The notes below the pieces were generated by a model. The model did not search any database, was not told the DNA's origin, and worked only from the letters and a program-made list of their open reading frames with translations. Made by a program: the position numbers and the translations under genes. 64,000 nt of DNA from a virus, in IMG/VR virus record IMGVR_UViG_3300008108_000181, positions 1 through 64,000 of that record; one strand, written 5' to 3'. The number at the start of each line of letters is the position of its first letter. Position 1 is the stretch's first letter. Of the stretch, positions 26,231-34,087 are shown one piece after another.

Positions 26231-28704
26231 AGTGTTAAATTTAGTGTTAATGAAACTGTTTGTTCGTTGTTTGTTTTAATTAAATCTCTGTTTTGTAACT
26301 TTTGGTAAAAGATTGATGATTGAGCAAATACATCACCTATTGCCAATTTTAATTCTCCCTTTGGAAGTTTGTATAAGAATGTAATATCTAATACATCTCT
26401 ACTATTTTCAAAGATGTCAGGATACCCCTGAAATCCTACTGCTGATATTCTATCTCCAACCCTATTATAGGTTATATTAAGGGTTTCATTCTTTTTGTGT
26501 ATATTCACCCCACCGTTTAACACATAGGTTGACTGTCCTTGTAATTGTCTTTTAACACCATTCACTTCAACTTCGGAATTCATTACCGATGTATTTGCGT
26601 ATATATCAAACCAACCATTTATCTTTTTTCTTGCTTCCAATTCAACACCATATAGGATAGCTGAATTTGGATTGGTGTAGGTTAGAAGGAGGTTAGATGG
26701 AACCGAACCATCTGCTACAATTTGTTCTATTGGATTGATAAAGTTTTTACCAAATAGGGAAATGGAAATGTTCTCACCTGTATTCGGATACCATTCGTAT
26801 TTAAGGTCAGCATTGTATATATCAGTTTTCTCTAAATTAGAGTTACCCAATAGTTGTGCGTTTCTAACAAAATCATAATACGCAAAATTTGCTACTTCTC
26901 TGAACTCTGGTCTTACTAATGTTTTACTTAATGAAAATCTATACTTTGTTTTTTCTTCGTTATATGAAAGGTTTAGGGATGGTAGTATATCCAAATACTC
27001 TCTATCTACATTTACTTTCTGTCCACTAAAATCTGCGGTTTGGACATCAAATAAATTGTACTCACCTCTTAATCCAGTGTTTAGTTTCCACTTACCAAAT
27101 TCGGTATCATACATTGTGTATAACGAACCCAAATCAAAATCTGCCGTGTATCTATCAGTATTGTTTGTTATCTCATCTAACATATCATTTGATACATAAC
27201 GAAATACTCTAGCATTAAATCCTCGCATCTTTTTTAGGTAACCACCACCTACTTTAATCTTACCAAACTCTTTGTTGATATTACCATTCAAAGAGTTCTC
27301 ATCCATCACACTCCAAAAACGATATGTATCTCTCCACGCAGTTTGATATGGTTCATCTACCCCCAATGATTTTGTAATTGGATTAACTCTATAATCGGGT
27401 TGTTCTCTGAAGGTGTATGTGTATCCTAAATTGAAATCCCAAGTCTTAACCTTACCATCTAATTGAGAACTGATTACAACATTGTTAATATGATTTGATG
27501 CCGTAGATAAAACATTCTGCACGTTATCAAAGTTATCACCAGTACGAGTTAGGTATGTATCATCGGTTTGGTAGTTCACTAATGTTTTCCAACTATATCT
27601 ATTCTCACCCAAATAAGTCAAATTGAATAAACCATTTGTTGAAAATCTTTTTGTGAATAGAACATCTTTGTAATCATAAGCCAATTCGGTTGATGATTGG
27701 TAATCCTTTCTATCAATGTTATTTATTGTAAATGAGTTCCTTACGGTAGAACTGAATAAGGAGTTCCATTTTCCGTTTACATATCCGAATGATACACCAC
27801 CATTTAAGTTCTGAATAGATTGGATTGTTTCAGTTGATGGATTACCAAATAGTTTAGTGTAAGCTCTCTTATCACCATTACCACTAATTCGGTATTTGTA
27901 TGTGGATGGGAATGTGGAGGGGAAATCGGTAGCTTGAACTAACTTAAAATCTCTAAAAGTTGAAACCGAACCCCAACCACTTCCCGATGATATATTAAAA
28001 AAGTTATCAGATACTTCTTTAGTTGTTATCTGAACCAATCCACCTGCCCAATCACCTGGTAGATTTGCCGATGCTGATTTAGCAACTATTATGTTATCAA
28101 TTAGTGATGTGGGGATTATATCAAATGAGAATGCTCTCCTATCGGGTTCGGTTGATGGTAGTGGGGTTTTGTTTAGTAGTGCCGAATTATATCTATCTGC
28201 TAATCCTCTTACTAATACAAACTTATCGTTTTGTATTGTTACACCACTTACTCTTTTAAGAGCATCTCCAACATTTCTATCGGGTGTCTTTTTGATAAAT
28301 TCTATGGATAATCCATCTGATACAACATTACTATTTCGTATTGATTTAACAATAGTTATATCATTTACTTTTTGGGATACACCTTGAACAATAACTTCTG
28401 ATAAATCAGTAGCATCATCTGGGAATATAATATCGAATTCAGTATCGGTATCGAATACCACTTCGTTTGTGTATTCTTTGTATCCAACAAATGAAGATTT
28501 TATTTGATACTTTCCGTTTTCTAATTGAATTAAATACTTACCATCGGTATCGGAAAGTGTTGTAAAAATACCACCCTTATCATTTATAAAAGAAATATGA
28601 GAAAAGTAAAGTGTTTCGGATTTTGATTTTGTAGTTCCCTTTATTGTTACTTGCGAAAACAATAAATTGGGTAGTAATAAAAGTATTAGTAAAAACCTTT
28701 TCAT
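26227..28704 (-). CDS. TonB-dependent outer-membrane receptor (phage-borne)
   Basis: An 825-residue receptor: signal peptide ending FSQ (about 1-17), a carboxypeptidase-regulatory-like beta domain (20-100, SDTDGKYLIQLENG, VGYKEYT), a plug domain (105-235, EVIVQGV, VLVRGLADRYNSALLN, IDNIIVAKS), and a C-terminal 22-strand-type barrel rich in alternating Tyr and aromatic residues that ends LTLNLTL. All are normal for an intact Bacteroidetes receptor that imports a ligand with TonB energy. The clean length and overlap with a lipoprotein gene argue against decay. Its upstream 97 bases hold neither the late motif nor the spaced early promoter, so its control differs from that of the flanking phage genes. 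Likely captured from a host. Role in infection unknown. Confidence 0.88.
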   Translation of the reverse strand: MKRFLLILLLLPNLLFSQVTIKGTTKSKSETLYFSHISFINDKGGIFTTLSDTDGKYLIQLENGKYQIKSSFVGYKEYTNEVVFDTDTEFDIIFPDDATDLSEVIVQGVSQKVNDITIVKSIRNSNVVSDGLSIEFIKKTPDRNVGDALKRVSGVTIQNDKFVLVRGLADRYNSALLNKTPLPSTEPDRRAFSFDIIPTSLIDNIIVAKSASANLPGDWAGGLVQITTKEVSDNFFNISSGSGWGSVSTFRDFKLVQATDFPSTFPSTYKYRISGNGDKRAYTKLFGNPSTETIQSIQNLNGGVSFGYVNGKWNSLFSSTVRNSFTINNIDRKDYQSSTELAYDYKDVLFTKRFSTNGLFNLTYLGENRYSWKTLVNYQTDDTYLTRTGDNFDNVQNVLSTASNHINNVVISSQLDGKVKTWDFNLGYTYTFREQPDYRVNPITKSLGVDEPYQTAWRDTYRFWSVMDENSLNGNINKEFGKIKVGGGYLKKMRGFNARVFRYVSNDMLDEITNNTDRYTADFDLGSLYTMYDTEFGKWKLNTGLRGEYNLFDVQTADFSGQKVNVDREYLDILPSLNLSYNEEKTKYRFSLSKTLVRPEFREVANFAYYDFVRNAQLLGNSNLEKTDIYNADLKYEWYPNTGENISISLFGKNFINPIEQIVADGSVPSNLLLTYTNPNSAILYGVELEARKKINGWFDIYANTSVMNSEVEVNGVKRQLQGQSTYVLNGGVNIHKKNETLNITYNRVGDRISAVGFQGYPDIFENSRDVLDITFLYKLPKGELKLAIGDVFAQSSIFYQKLQNRDLIKTNNEQTVSLTLNLTL

Positions 28705-28801
28705 AGTTATAAAGTTAGTTCTCCAATAACTATTATGGGGTTTTTTTAAAATTTTAACTTTTTGATTAACAAATTATTATCAAATTGTTTATAATAATGT
28801 A

Positions 28802-29788
28802 TTATTTGTATCTAAAAAGTGCAGCTTCTTCTCTTCTTCTTCTAATTAATCCTGTATAAACTTTACCATCTTCTGCTCCTTTACTTGGACCATTTTCAAT
28901 ACCTACTGCAGCTTCCTCAAACTTACCAGCTTTTATATTATCGATTATATCTGGATAATAGTAGAAACTTCCACAATTATACGCAAAAGATACTAATCCT
29001 GCTTTTTGTGTTTTAGTTAACGCATCAAAAGTTTCTTTTGGCATCTGATAAATCCTTCCTTGCGGATTTTTAGCATTACCTACTACTTTATAATAAAATG
29101 TATTTCTAACTTGATATTGTAAAACTAACATAGCATCTTCTTTGGTAGTTGTATCACCATATTGTACTGTTCTAGTTGTCCAAGGATTTGCTTTTACTAA
29201 TAGCATCGATGTACCATAGCCTAATCGTGGATTTCCTTGGTCATTTCTAGCAGTATCACGAAATGATTCTTTCCTAGCAATATATTGAGCTGCAATAACA
29301 TCCCATGTTGCACCAAAATCTATTTTGGTTAAACTTGGTTCAGTACCTGCTGGGAAATTAGATGTACCAGTGTTTGTTGGAGTATTGGATTCTTGTTTAA
29401 CTTCAGTTGATTTTACTTTAACCAAATCAGTTGCTGTAGAATTAAAACCGTTTCCACCGAGTCCTGCACTTGTACTACCATCGGTTTCCAATCGAGTTTC
29501 GTTCCATTCTTTATTCACAATCGGGTCAGTTTCTAATTCAACTTGAACCGAAACAATAGTATTATCATATTGTGGCTCAGGTGGTGTTTGCATTGGAACT
29601 TCAGGGCCGCCAGCCCCACTTGGTGGTATAGTATAACCTGTCCAAGTTTTAAATCCCGGCAATGGTAGTGGTGACGGCATTATAGTACCAATGGTGATAT
29701 AAATACCACCTACTGTTTGTAAATGTAATTGCATTTGAGTAATTAACTGGTTTAAAAACACTTCACTATTATCAGTTGGTCTTGCCAT
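28802..29788 (-). CDS. Tail-associated lysozyme, GH24 family
   Basis: A 328-residue protein. Residues 170-328 are a T4/lambdoid lysozyme-like GH24 domain: catalytic Glu174 in RKESFRD, the following GNPRLGYGTS loop, the QKAGLVSFAYNCGSF helix, and the C-terminal GLIRRRREEAALF signature. The N-terminal 150 residues are Pro/Gly/Thr-rich (MPSPLPLPGF, TGYTIPP) and resemble a linker that attaches the enzyme to the hub. It should cut peptidoglycan during injection. It lies beside a CHAP-like and an M15-like gene and upstream of the spike gene, so it belongs to the hub group rather than the lysis cassette. Confidence 0.85.
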   Translation of the reverse strand: MARPTDNSEVFLNQLITQMQLHLQTVGGIYITIGTIMPSPLPLPGFKTWTGYTIPPSGAGGPEVPMQTPPEPQYDNTIVSVQVELETDPIVNKEWNETRLETDGSTSAGLGGNGFNSTATDLVKVKSTEVKQESNTPTNTGTSNFPAGTEPSLTKIDFGATWDVIAAQYIARKESFRDTARNDQGNPRLGYGTSMLLVKANPWTTRTVQYGDTTTKEDAMLVLQYQVRNTFYYKVVGNAKNPQGRIYQMPKETFDALTKTQKAGLVSFAYNCGSFYYYPDIIDNIKAGKFEEAAVGIENGPSKGAEDGKVYTGLIRRRREEAALFRYK

Positions 29789-29794
29789 ATCTTA

Positions 29795-30730
29795 TTATCC
29801 TCCCTTTTGTGATTCAACTGCAGCTATACCATTTTCATTTAATCTCCAAAGAGCAACTGTATTAAAATCAACACCGCTTGTTTGAACCTTACCTTGAGTG
29901 AAATCACTAACCCAAGCAAATCCGGTCCAAACTTGTATGTGACCGTATCTTTTTGATTTATATCCCTGTGCAATCACATCTCCAACTTGCCATTTTGTAG
30001 AGTCTTTAATCCACTCTTCATCTACCTTGACCTTATTGTGATAATATGTGGTACCCCCAACATCAATTGCAAAAGAAGAGGCACCAGTTGAGTTAGTATC
30101 AGTACCGGGACTTTTAAACGAAAACCAATCTGCATGCCCTCGTATTGTACCAAGTTCATTTTTACCAGTCAGTGCAGCAACTACTGCTTGAGTACCTTGT
30201 GGACATAATCCATGTATATCTTGAATATAACCTCTTCTTAAATTTTCATATTTTACTCGTGGATTCTTACCAAGTTTTGGTGCAAGACTCCCTGCAATTT
30301 GTAATAATTTATCTAAAGTACGATATCCACTTTTTACCTCTTTAGAATCAACTATTTCTTTTAATCCTTGTTCTTCAACTGCATCATCAATTATTTGTGT
30401 TTTAACATTATTTAATTGAGTTGCTGCTGATTTTTCCAAATCAGTAACAGCTTTGGCATCAATTATTTTTTGTTGTATTTTTTCAGAATTTGGATTTATA
30501 ATTTCTTGAACCTCTGGATCATTTTTATCTAATGAAACTCTACTCCAATCTAATTTTTGATAAACATCATAATTAATAGGGTCTGGGTCAAGTGGGGTTT
30601 CCAATGTCACATCCGATGGAGTCCATACACCCGAATTTGTTGTAAAGTTAGATATTTGTGAAATGTGCACAAAAACTCCAAGTGGTGTTATTGATGGAAT
30701 TGGTGGTGGAAATAATCGCATTGTTGCCAT
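29795..30730 (-). CDS. Tail-associated CHAP/NlpC-like amidase or endopeptidase
   Basis: A 311-residue protein. The C-terminal 140 residues fit a papain-like CHAP/NlpC wall hydrolase: nucleophile Cys176 in IHGLCPQGTQ, GDVIAQG at 250-256, general base His264 in YGHIQVWTG, and Asp276 in WVSDF. The N-terminus opens with a Pro-rich phrase (FPPPIPSITPLG) like that of the lysozyme gene next door, which suggests a common docking mode, and is followed by a charged helical linker. It should cleave the peptide part of peptidoglycan. The family call is moderately strong; the exact bond is unknown. Confidence 0.72.
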   Translation of the reverse strand: MATMRLFPPPIPSITPLGVFVHISQISNFTTNSGVWTPSDVTLETPLDPDPINYDVYQKLDWSRVSLDKNDPEVQEIINPNSEKIQQKIIDAKAVTDLEKSAATQLNNVKTQIIDDAVEEQGLKEIVDSKEVKSGYRTLDKLLQIAGSLAPKLGKNPRVKYENLRRGYIQDIHGLCPQGTQAVVAALTGKNELGTIRGHADWFSFKSPGTDTNSTGASSFAIDVGGTTYYHNKVKVDEEWIKDSTKWQVGDVIAQGYKSKRYGHIQVWTGFAWVSDFTQGKVQTSGVDFNTVALWRLNENGIAAVESQKGG

Positions 30731-30742
30731 AATTCTATATCT

Positions 30743-31846
30743 TTATTCGTAAATTGAAACGTGCATAGGGTCATTTCTTTTTAACCATGTCATTCCTACT
30801 GATTGAAAAATGCTGGCTACTTGTAAAAAACCCTTATCAAAATCGTTAAAACTTCTTACTTTAGTGTTTCCTTTGTATATACCATCATCTTTAAATGATA
30901 CTCCATATGGATATCGTACACTATTCATGTCAATAGCAGTTCCCCATGCATGGTTTGATAATCGAGTACCACCAGTAACATTTCTAACTGCTAGACCACC
31001 TGCACAATTTTCTATATATTTTTGTAATTTTTTTTCTCTGATTACTTTTAGAGCAGGTTCAACTATTGCAGCTAAATCTTTATGAATTGTTATTTTTTTA
31101 TCACCACTCGATATCGGAAACAATATTTGTGTACAATTTGTTTTAATATAATCAGGGTTTTGTTTATACCAACGGCGAGTACCTTCAGTACTTGAAACTT
31201 CAAAGTTAGGAGCAGGACCAGGACCAATTGCTGGCCAATAACCATTACCACACTTTTCTAATAATTTGAAATCACCACCAGTACCAGTTGTAGTAGTTGG
31301 TCCAGTTTGAGTAGAACCTCCAGTATCCGAAGATTGTTGTCCTGAATTAGATTGTTGTATTTCTCGTTGATTTGAAAAAACTTGTTCTCTATCCACATTT
31401 TTATTATGAGATAATGCTGCAGATGTACTACTAAATTGACTTTCGTATATTCTTTGAGTTTTTGGATACTCTATTGTTATATCTTTCTGAATTGTTTCAG
31501 CCTCTTCTACTTCTTCAGCAGTGAATAATTCTATAATTTGTTGAAGAAGTGAACCTCCCCCTGAAATCGGAGTCCAATATGCTTGAAAAGCTTTACCCAT
31601 GTTGGTAATGATAGCATGTTCACCGGATGATTGTTGAAATGCAGTATTCAAAACTCCACCCAATACTTGTTCCATTGCTGCAGTATTTCCTTCTTGAAGA
31701 GTTATTCCATTTACAGTATCAAACCCTCTTTTAATTAATGCATCATATTCTTGTACTAATTTTTTAGCAAATTGTTCTTTAAATGCTATATTTGGTTGGT
31801 TTCGCATAAAAACCAACATATTTTGTTTAAAGATTTCGTATGACAT
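30743..31846 (-). CDS. Tail-associated M15-type (VanY-like) peptidase
   Basis: A 367-residue protein. The C-terminal third has the zinc site of M15 DD-peptidases: SNHAWGTAIDMN (His299, Asp306) and DPMHVSIYE (His362), with NFDKGF between. The N-terminal 240 residues are helical then Ser/Thr/Gln-rich (SGQQSSDTGG), a linker-like segment, similar to the other two hydrolases in position. It should cut peptidoglycan cross-links. With GH24 and CHAP-like neighbours it makes three distinct wall enzymes in tandem. Confidence 0.83.
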   Translation of the reverse strand: MSYEIFKQNMLVFMRNQPNIAFKEQFAKKLVQEYDALIKRGFDTVNGITLQEGNTAAMEQVLGGVLNTAFQQSSGEHAIITNMGKAFQAYWTPISGGGSLLQQIIELFTAEEVEEAETIQKDITIEYPKTQRIYESQFSSTSAALSHNKNVDREQVFSNQREIQQSNSGQQSSDTGGSTQTGPTTTTGTGGDFKLLEKCGNGYWPAIGPGPAPNFEVSSTEGTRRWYKQNPDYIKTNCTQILFPISSGDKKITIHKDLAAIVEPALKVIREKKLQKYIENCAGGLAVRNVTGGTRLSNHAWGTAIDMNSVRYPYGVSFKDDGIYKGNTKVRSFNDFDKGFLQVASIFQSVGMTWLKRNDPMHVSIYE

Positions 31847-31847
31847 T

Positions 31848-33083
31848 TTATTCAGTATAATTTAAAGTAGATAACATTTCTGATAACCTTGCTTTTAAAG
31901 AATTTAATTGTGCCCTATTTTCAGGACCTGTTGCAGTTGGACCAGATGGAGTTCGATATACTTGTGAGTTAATCAAATCAATCATAGTAGATAAAATTTC
32001 TTTTAGAATATTACCCCTAACTAATGGTTGGGACGAACTATTAGTGTTTAACAATATTTTACCACTACCTGTATTTAGTGTAATGTTAGAATTACTTCGG
32101 GATGTGGTTATATTTACATTACCACCAAAATCTAAATCTGCACCAAGACCGTTATCAATTGAAAATTTACCATCAGATATAAATCCATAATCGCCTTTTG
32201 AATGAAACACCATTTGACCTGTCTTTGCAGAAATTATAATTTTACCACTATTGATTAGTAAATGGTCATCACCCTTGAGCGGATTTGGGTATGAGGAAAA
32301 TTTACTTGGAGTGATAGATGTTGTTGCAGTAAATGGTATTTGGTAATCCCCACTTGATAAAACAATAACACTACCATCACTATTCACATTTTCTTCAGTT
32401 ATATCACCTTCTTTTAATGATGATATAGTTTGTGAATCTTGTCTATTACGAATTATTATAGTTGGTGAATATACATTATTTGCATTGTTATATGCACTAA
32501 ATCTGATTGATTGACCAAATCTGGTTTGTATCAATTTATCACCTTCGTATAATTTTAATCTATTTATTGGATTTGACCTAAAATACTTTCCAAAATCACT
32601 TGTTTCAGAAGTTTCATTCGCAGTATTTCCAAGTGGAGTTCCTGTCTGTGCCGATTCTTTTATAGATGCATCAACTGCAATTTTTTCTTTTTTATCGTAA
32701 ATTACATCAGCTCTTTTTTTAATAGCATTTCCAGTATTCAATGAAAATCCTGGTATTCTTCTATAATATTCAATCGAACCGACCATTACCAATTCAACTG
32801 ATTCTCCAATTACTGGTAATTCAGTATCCGATGGATTTAGACATGGATACATATTTAATTGTTCGTTTGGAGTTGTACTATCTGAATATTTTCGTACTAT
32901 AGCATAACCTACAAAAGTTGTATTTTTTTCTGTAAATGCCGTTTGAAAATCTTTTTTGTTTTTTATTCTTGGGTGGGTCTCATCCAAAATTACATCAACA
33001 ACAACACCAGTACTTGTGGATGCAATTGCAGTTTGTTTATTAGTACCACTCGATATATTTGATTGTTGTATTCTAGTACTCAT
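31848..33083 (-). CDS. Baseplate hub/tail spike, gp5-like
   Basis: A 411-residue protein. Residues 30-120 fit the OB-fold domain of gp5/VgrG-like hubs (VVVDVILDETHPRI, FVGYAIVRKY, YPCLNP, PVIGESVELVMVG). Residues 270-350 repeat short strands (HLLINSGKIIISAKTG, NVNITTSRSNSNITLNTGSGKILLNT) as in the triangular beta-helix of membrane-piercing spikes. Unlike T4 gp5 it has no fused lysozyme; the lytic domains are separate genes just downstream. It should form the needle at the tail tip. The stop of the next gene overlaps its start by one base. Confidence 0.82.
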   Translation of the reverse strand: MSTRIQQSNISSGTNKQTAIASTSTGVVVDVILDETHPRIKNKKDFQTAFTEKNTTFVGYAIVRKYSDSTTPNEQLNMYPCLNPSDTELPVIGESVELVMVGSIEYYRRIPGFSLNTGNAIKKRADVIYDKKEKIAVDASIKESAQTGTPLGNTANETSETSDFGKYFRSNPINRLKLYEGDKLIQTRFGQSIRFSAYNNANNVYSPTIIIRNRQDSQTISSLKEGDITEENVNSDGSVIVLSSGDYQIPFTATTSITPSKFSSYPNPLKGDDHLLINSGKIIISAKTGQMVFHSKGDYGFISDGKFSIDNGLGADLDFGGNVNITTSRSNSNITLNTGSGKILLNTNSSSQPLVRGNILKEILSTMIDLINSQVYRTPSGPTATGPENRAQLNSLKARLSEMLSTLNYTE

Positions 33084-33496
33084 TACTTTTTATTAATTTT
33101 TTGTTTCAATTCTTCTACTTCGTAAGTTAATTCATCAACTTTTTGGTCTTGGACATCTACTACTTCTTTAGCAGTTAATTCGATTTCTTTTAGTAATTGT
33201 TCCTTTTCCTCATCACTTAGGAATCCAGCATCACCTTCTGATTTATGTTGAGAAGACATGATTCTTTGTGCAATTGCAGCAAGTTTAATTAATGCATCAT
33301 CATTCTTAACTGATGTATCTACTAAATCTTTTATGATTGGACCAATCACCGCCATATCTCCTGCATGTCTGATTACTTTTTTCATCTCTGCAATCAATTC
33401 GGAGATTCGTTGTTTTTTATTTACTTGGTTATCGTAAATATCCTTAAATAGACCAGAAAGGTTCTTACCAGGAAATAATTCAAAATCTGTACTCAT
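33083..33496 (-). CDS. Hypothetical baseplate-module protein with coiled coil
   Basis: A 137-residue helical, charged protein (VNKKQRISELIAEMKKVIRHAGDM, then a C-terminal coiled coil KVDELTYEVEELKQKI). It is the first gene of the hub transcript, right after a terminator and late promoter. No family recognised; a hub assembly factor is possible. Confidence 0.65.
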   Translation of the reverse strand: MSTDFELFPGKNLSGLFKDIYDNQVNKKQRISELIAEMKKVIRHAGDMAVIGPIIKDLVDTSVKNDDALIKLAAIAQRIMSSQHKSEGDAGFLSDEEKEQLLKEIELTAKEVVDVQDQKVDELTYEVEELKQKINKK

Positions 33497-33515
33497 GATT
33501 TTACCATATTATGTT

Positions 33516-33529
33516 GTATATAAATATAG
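33516..33529 (-). promoter_or_regulatory. Late-type promoter element
   Basis: Minus strand CTATATTTATATAC about 20 bases before the ATG at 33496, directly after a terminator hairpin. No -33 TTG. Confidence 0.62.
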
Positions 33530-33535
33530 TAAACG

Positions 33536-33562
33536 AAAAAACCTCACCGAAGTGAGGTTTTT
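33536..33562 (-). terminator. Rho-independent terminator
   Basis: An eleven-pair stem with AACCTCAC/GTGAGGTT core, a TTCG tetraloop on the minus strand and a T-run. It ends the single-gene transcript of 33570-33989. Confidence 0.88.
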
Positions 33563-33569
33563 ATCTAAT

Positions 33570-33989
33570 TTACTTTTTTATATTGACCCTTTTTTTGTTG
33601 GGATTTAATGGTTTGTTTTGCCATTCTTTTTCATCAATACCATCCATTTTACCATCTCCATCTTCATCGACTTCGATACCAATTCTTGGTTCTTGTTTTA
33701 CAATTTCAGGTTCAACAATTTCAACTTCTTTTACGATTGGTTTGATTGGTGTAGAGGGCTCGGGTGAATCATCACCCATCGTATTAGAAAGTGAAACTCC
33801 ATCTTCTTCATCCATTTTTTGAACCAACATCTTATCCTTATCTGTATCACTAAACCAATAATCTATAATCTTACCATACGAACCAATGAAGGCACCCAAC
33901 ATTAATAATAGTAGTTCTTTCCATTCTTGACCTACTATTGTTTCAGTATGATTTAATAAATCCTTAAATCCAGAACTTTGATTTTCCAT
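33570..33989 (-). CDS. Membrane-anchored protein with EF-hand-like loop
   Basis: A 139-residue protein. One hydrophobic segment near residues 20-40 (WKELLLLMLGAFIGSYGKI) is followed by an acidic, Pro-rich stretch (PEPSTPIKPIVKEVEIVE), then DEDGDGKMDGIDEKE, which fits a calcium-binding EF-hand/dockerin-like loop, and a basic tail. It sits alone between two terminator/promoter pairs, so it is expressed as a single late gene. The 472-residue membrane protein at 45893-47311 carries similar loops. Possible role in lysis or envelope change; not known. Confidence 0.65.
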   Translation of the reverse strand: MENQSSGFKDLLNHTETIVGQEWKELLLLMLGAFIGSYGKIIDYWFSDTDKDKMLVQKMDEEDGVSLSNTMGDDSPEPSTPIKPIVKEVEIVEPEIVKQEPRIGIEVDEDGDGKMDGIDEKEWQNKPLNPNKKRVNIKK

Positions 33990-34011
33990 TTATGTAATCT
34001 CCTATTTTTTA

Positions 34012-34024
34012 CATATAAATATAA
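34012..34024 (-). promoter_or_regulatory. Late-type promoter element
   Basis: Minus strand TTATATTTATATG about 22 bases before the ATG at 33989, just after a terminator; an AGGAG ribosome site lies between. No -33 TTG at the expected distance. Confidence 0.62.
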
Positions 34025-34025
34025 A

Positions 34026-34054
34026 ATAAAAAACCCAAGTATTAACTTGGGTTT
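34026..34054 (-). terminator. Rho-independent terminator
   Basis: A ten-pair stem AAACCCAAGT/ACTTGGGTTT with a four-base loop, followed on the minus strand by TTTTTTATTTT. It ends the operon that contains the sigma factor and carbamoyltransferase genes. Confidence 0.87.
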
Positions 34055-34087
34055 AATTTTTTGTTAGTTTTTATACTCTGAGTATAA

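Noticed and set aside
25034-28704. Host contamination or chimeric assembly as explanation of the TonB receptor pair
   Set aside because: Not excluded, but the pair has the same strand, tight overlap, and a terminator followed by a late promoter like other phage borders, including a terminator nearly identical to the one at 47537. It is kept as a phage feature with this caveat.
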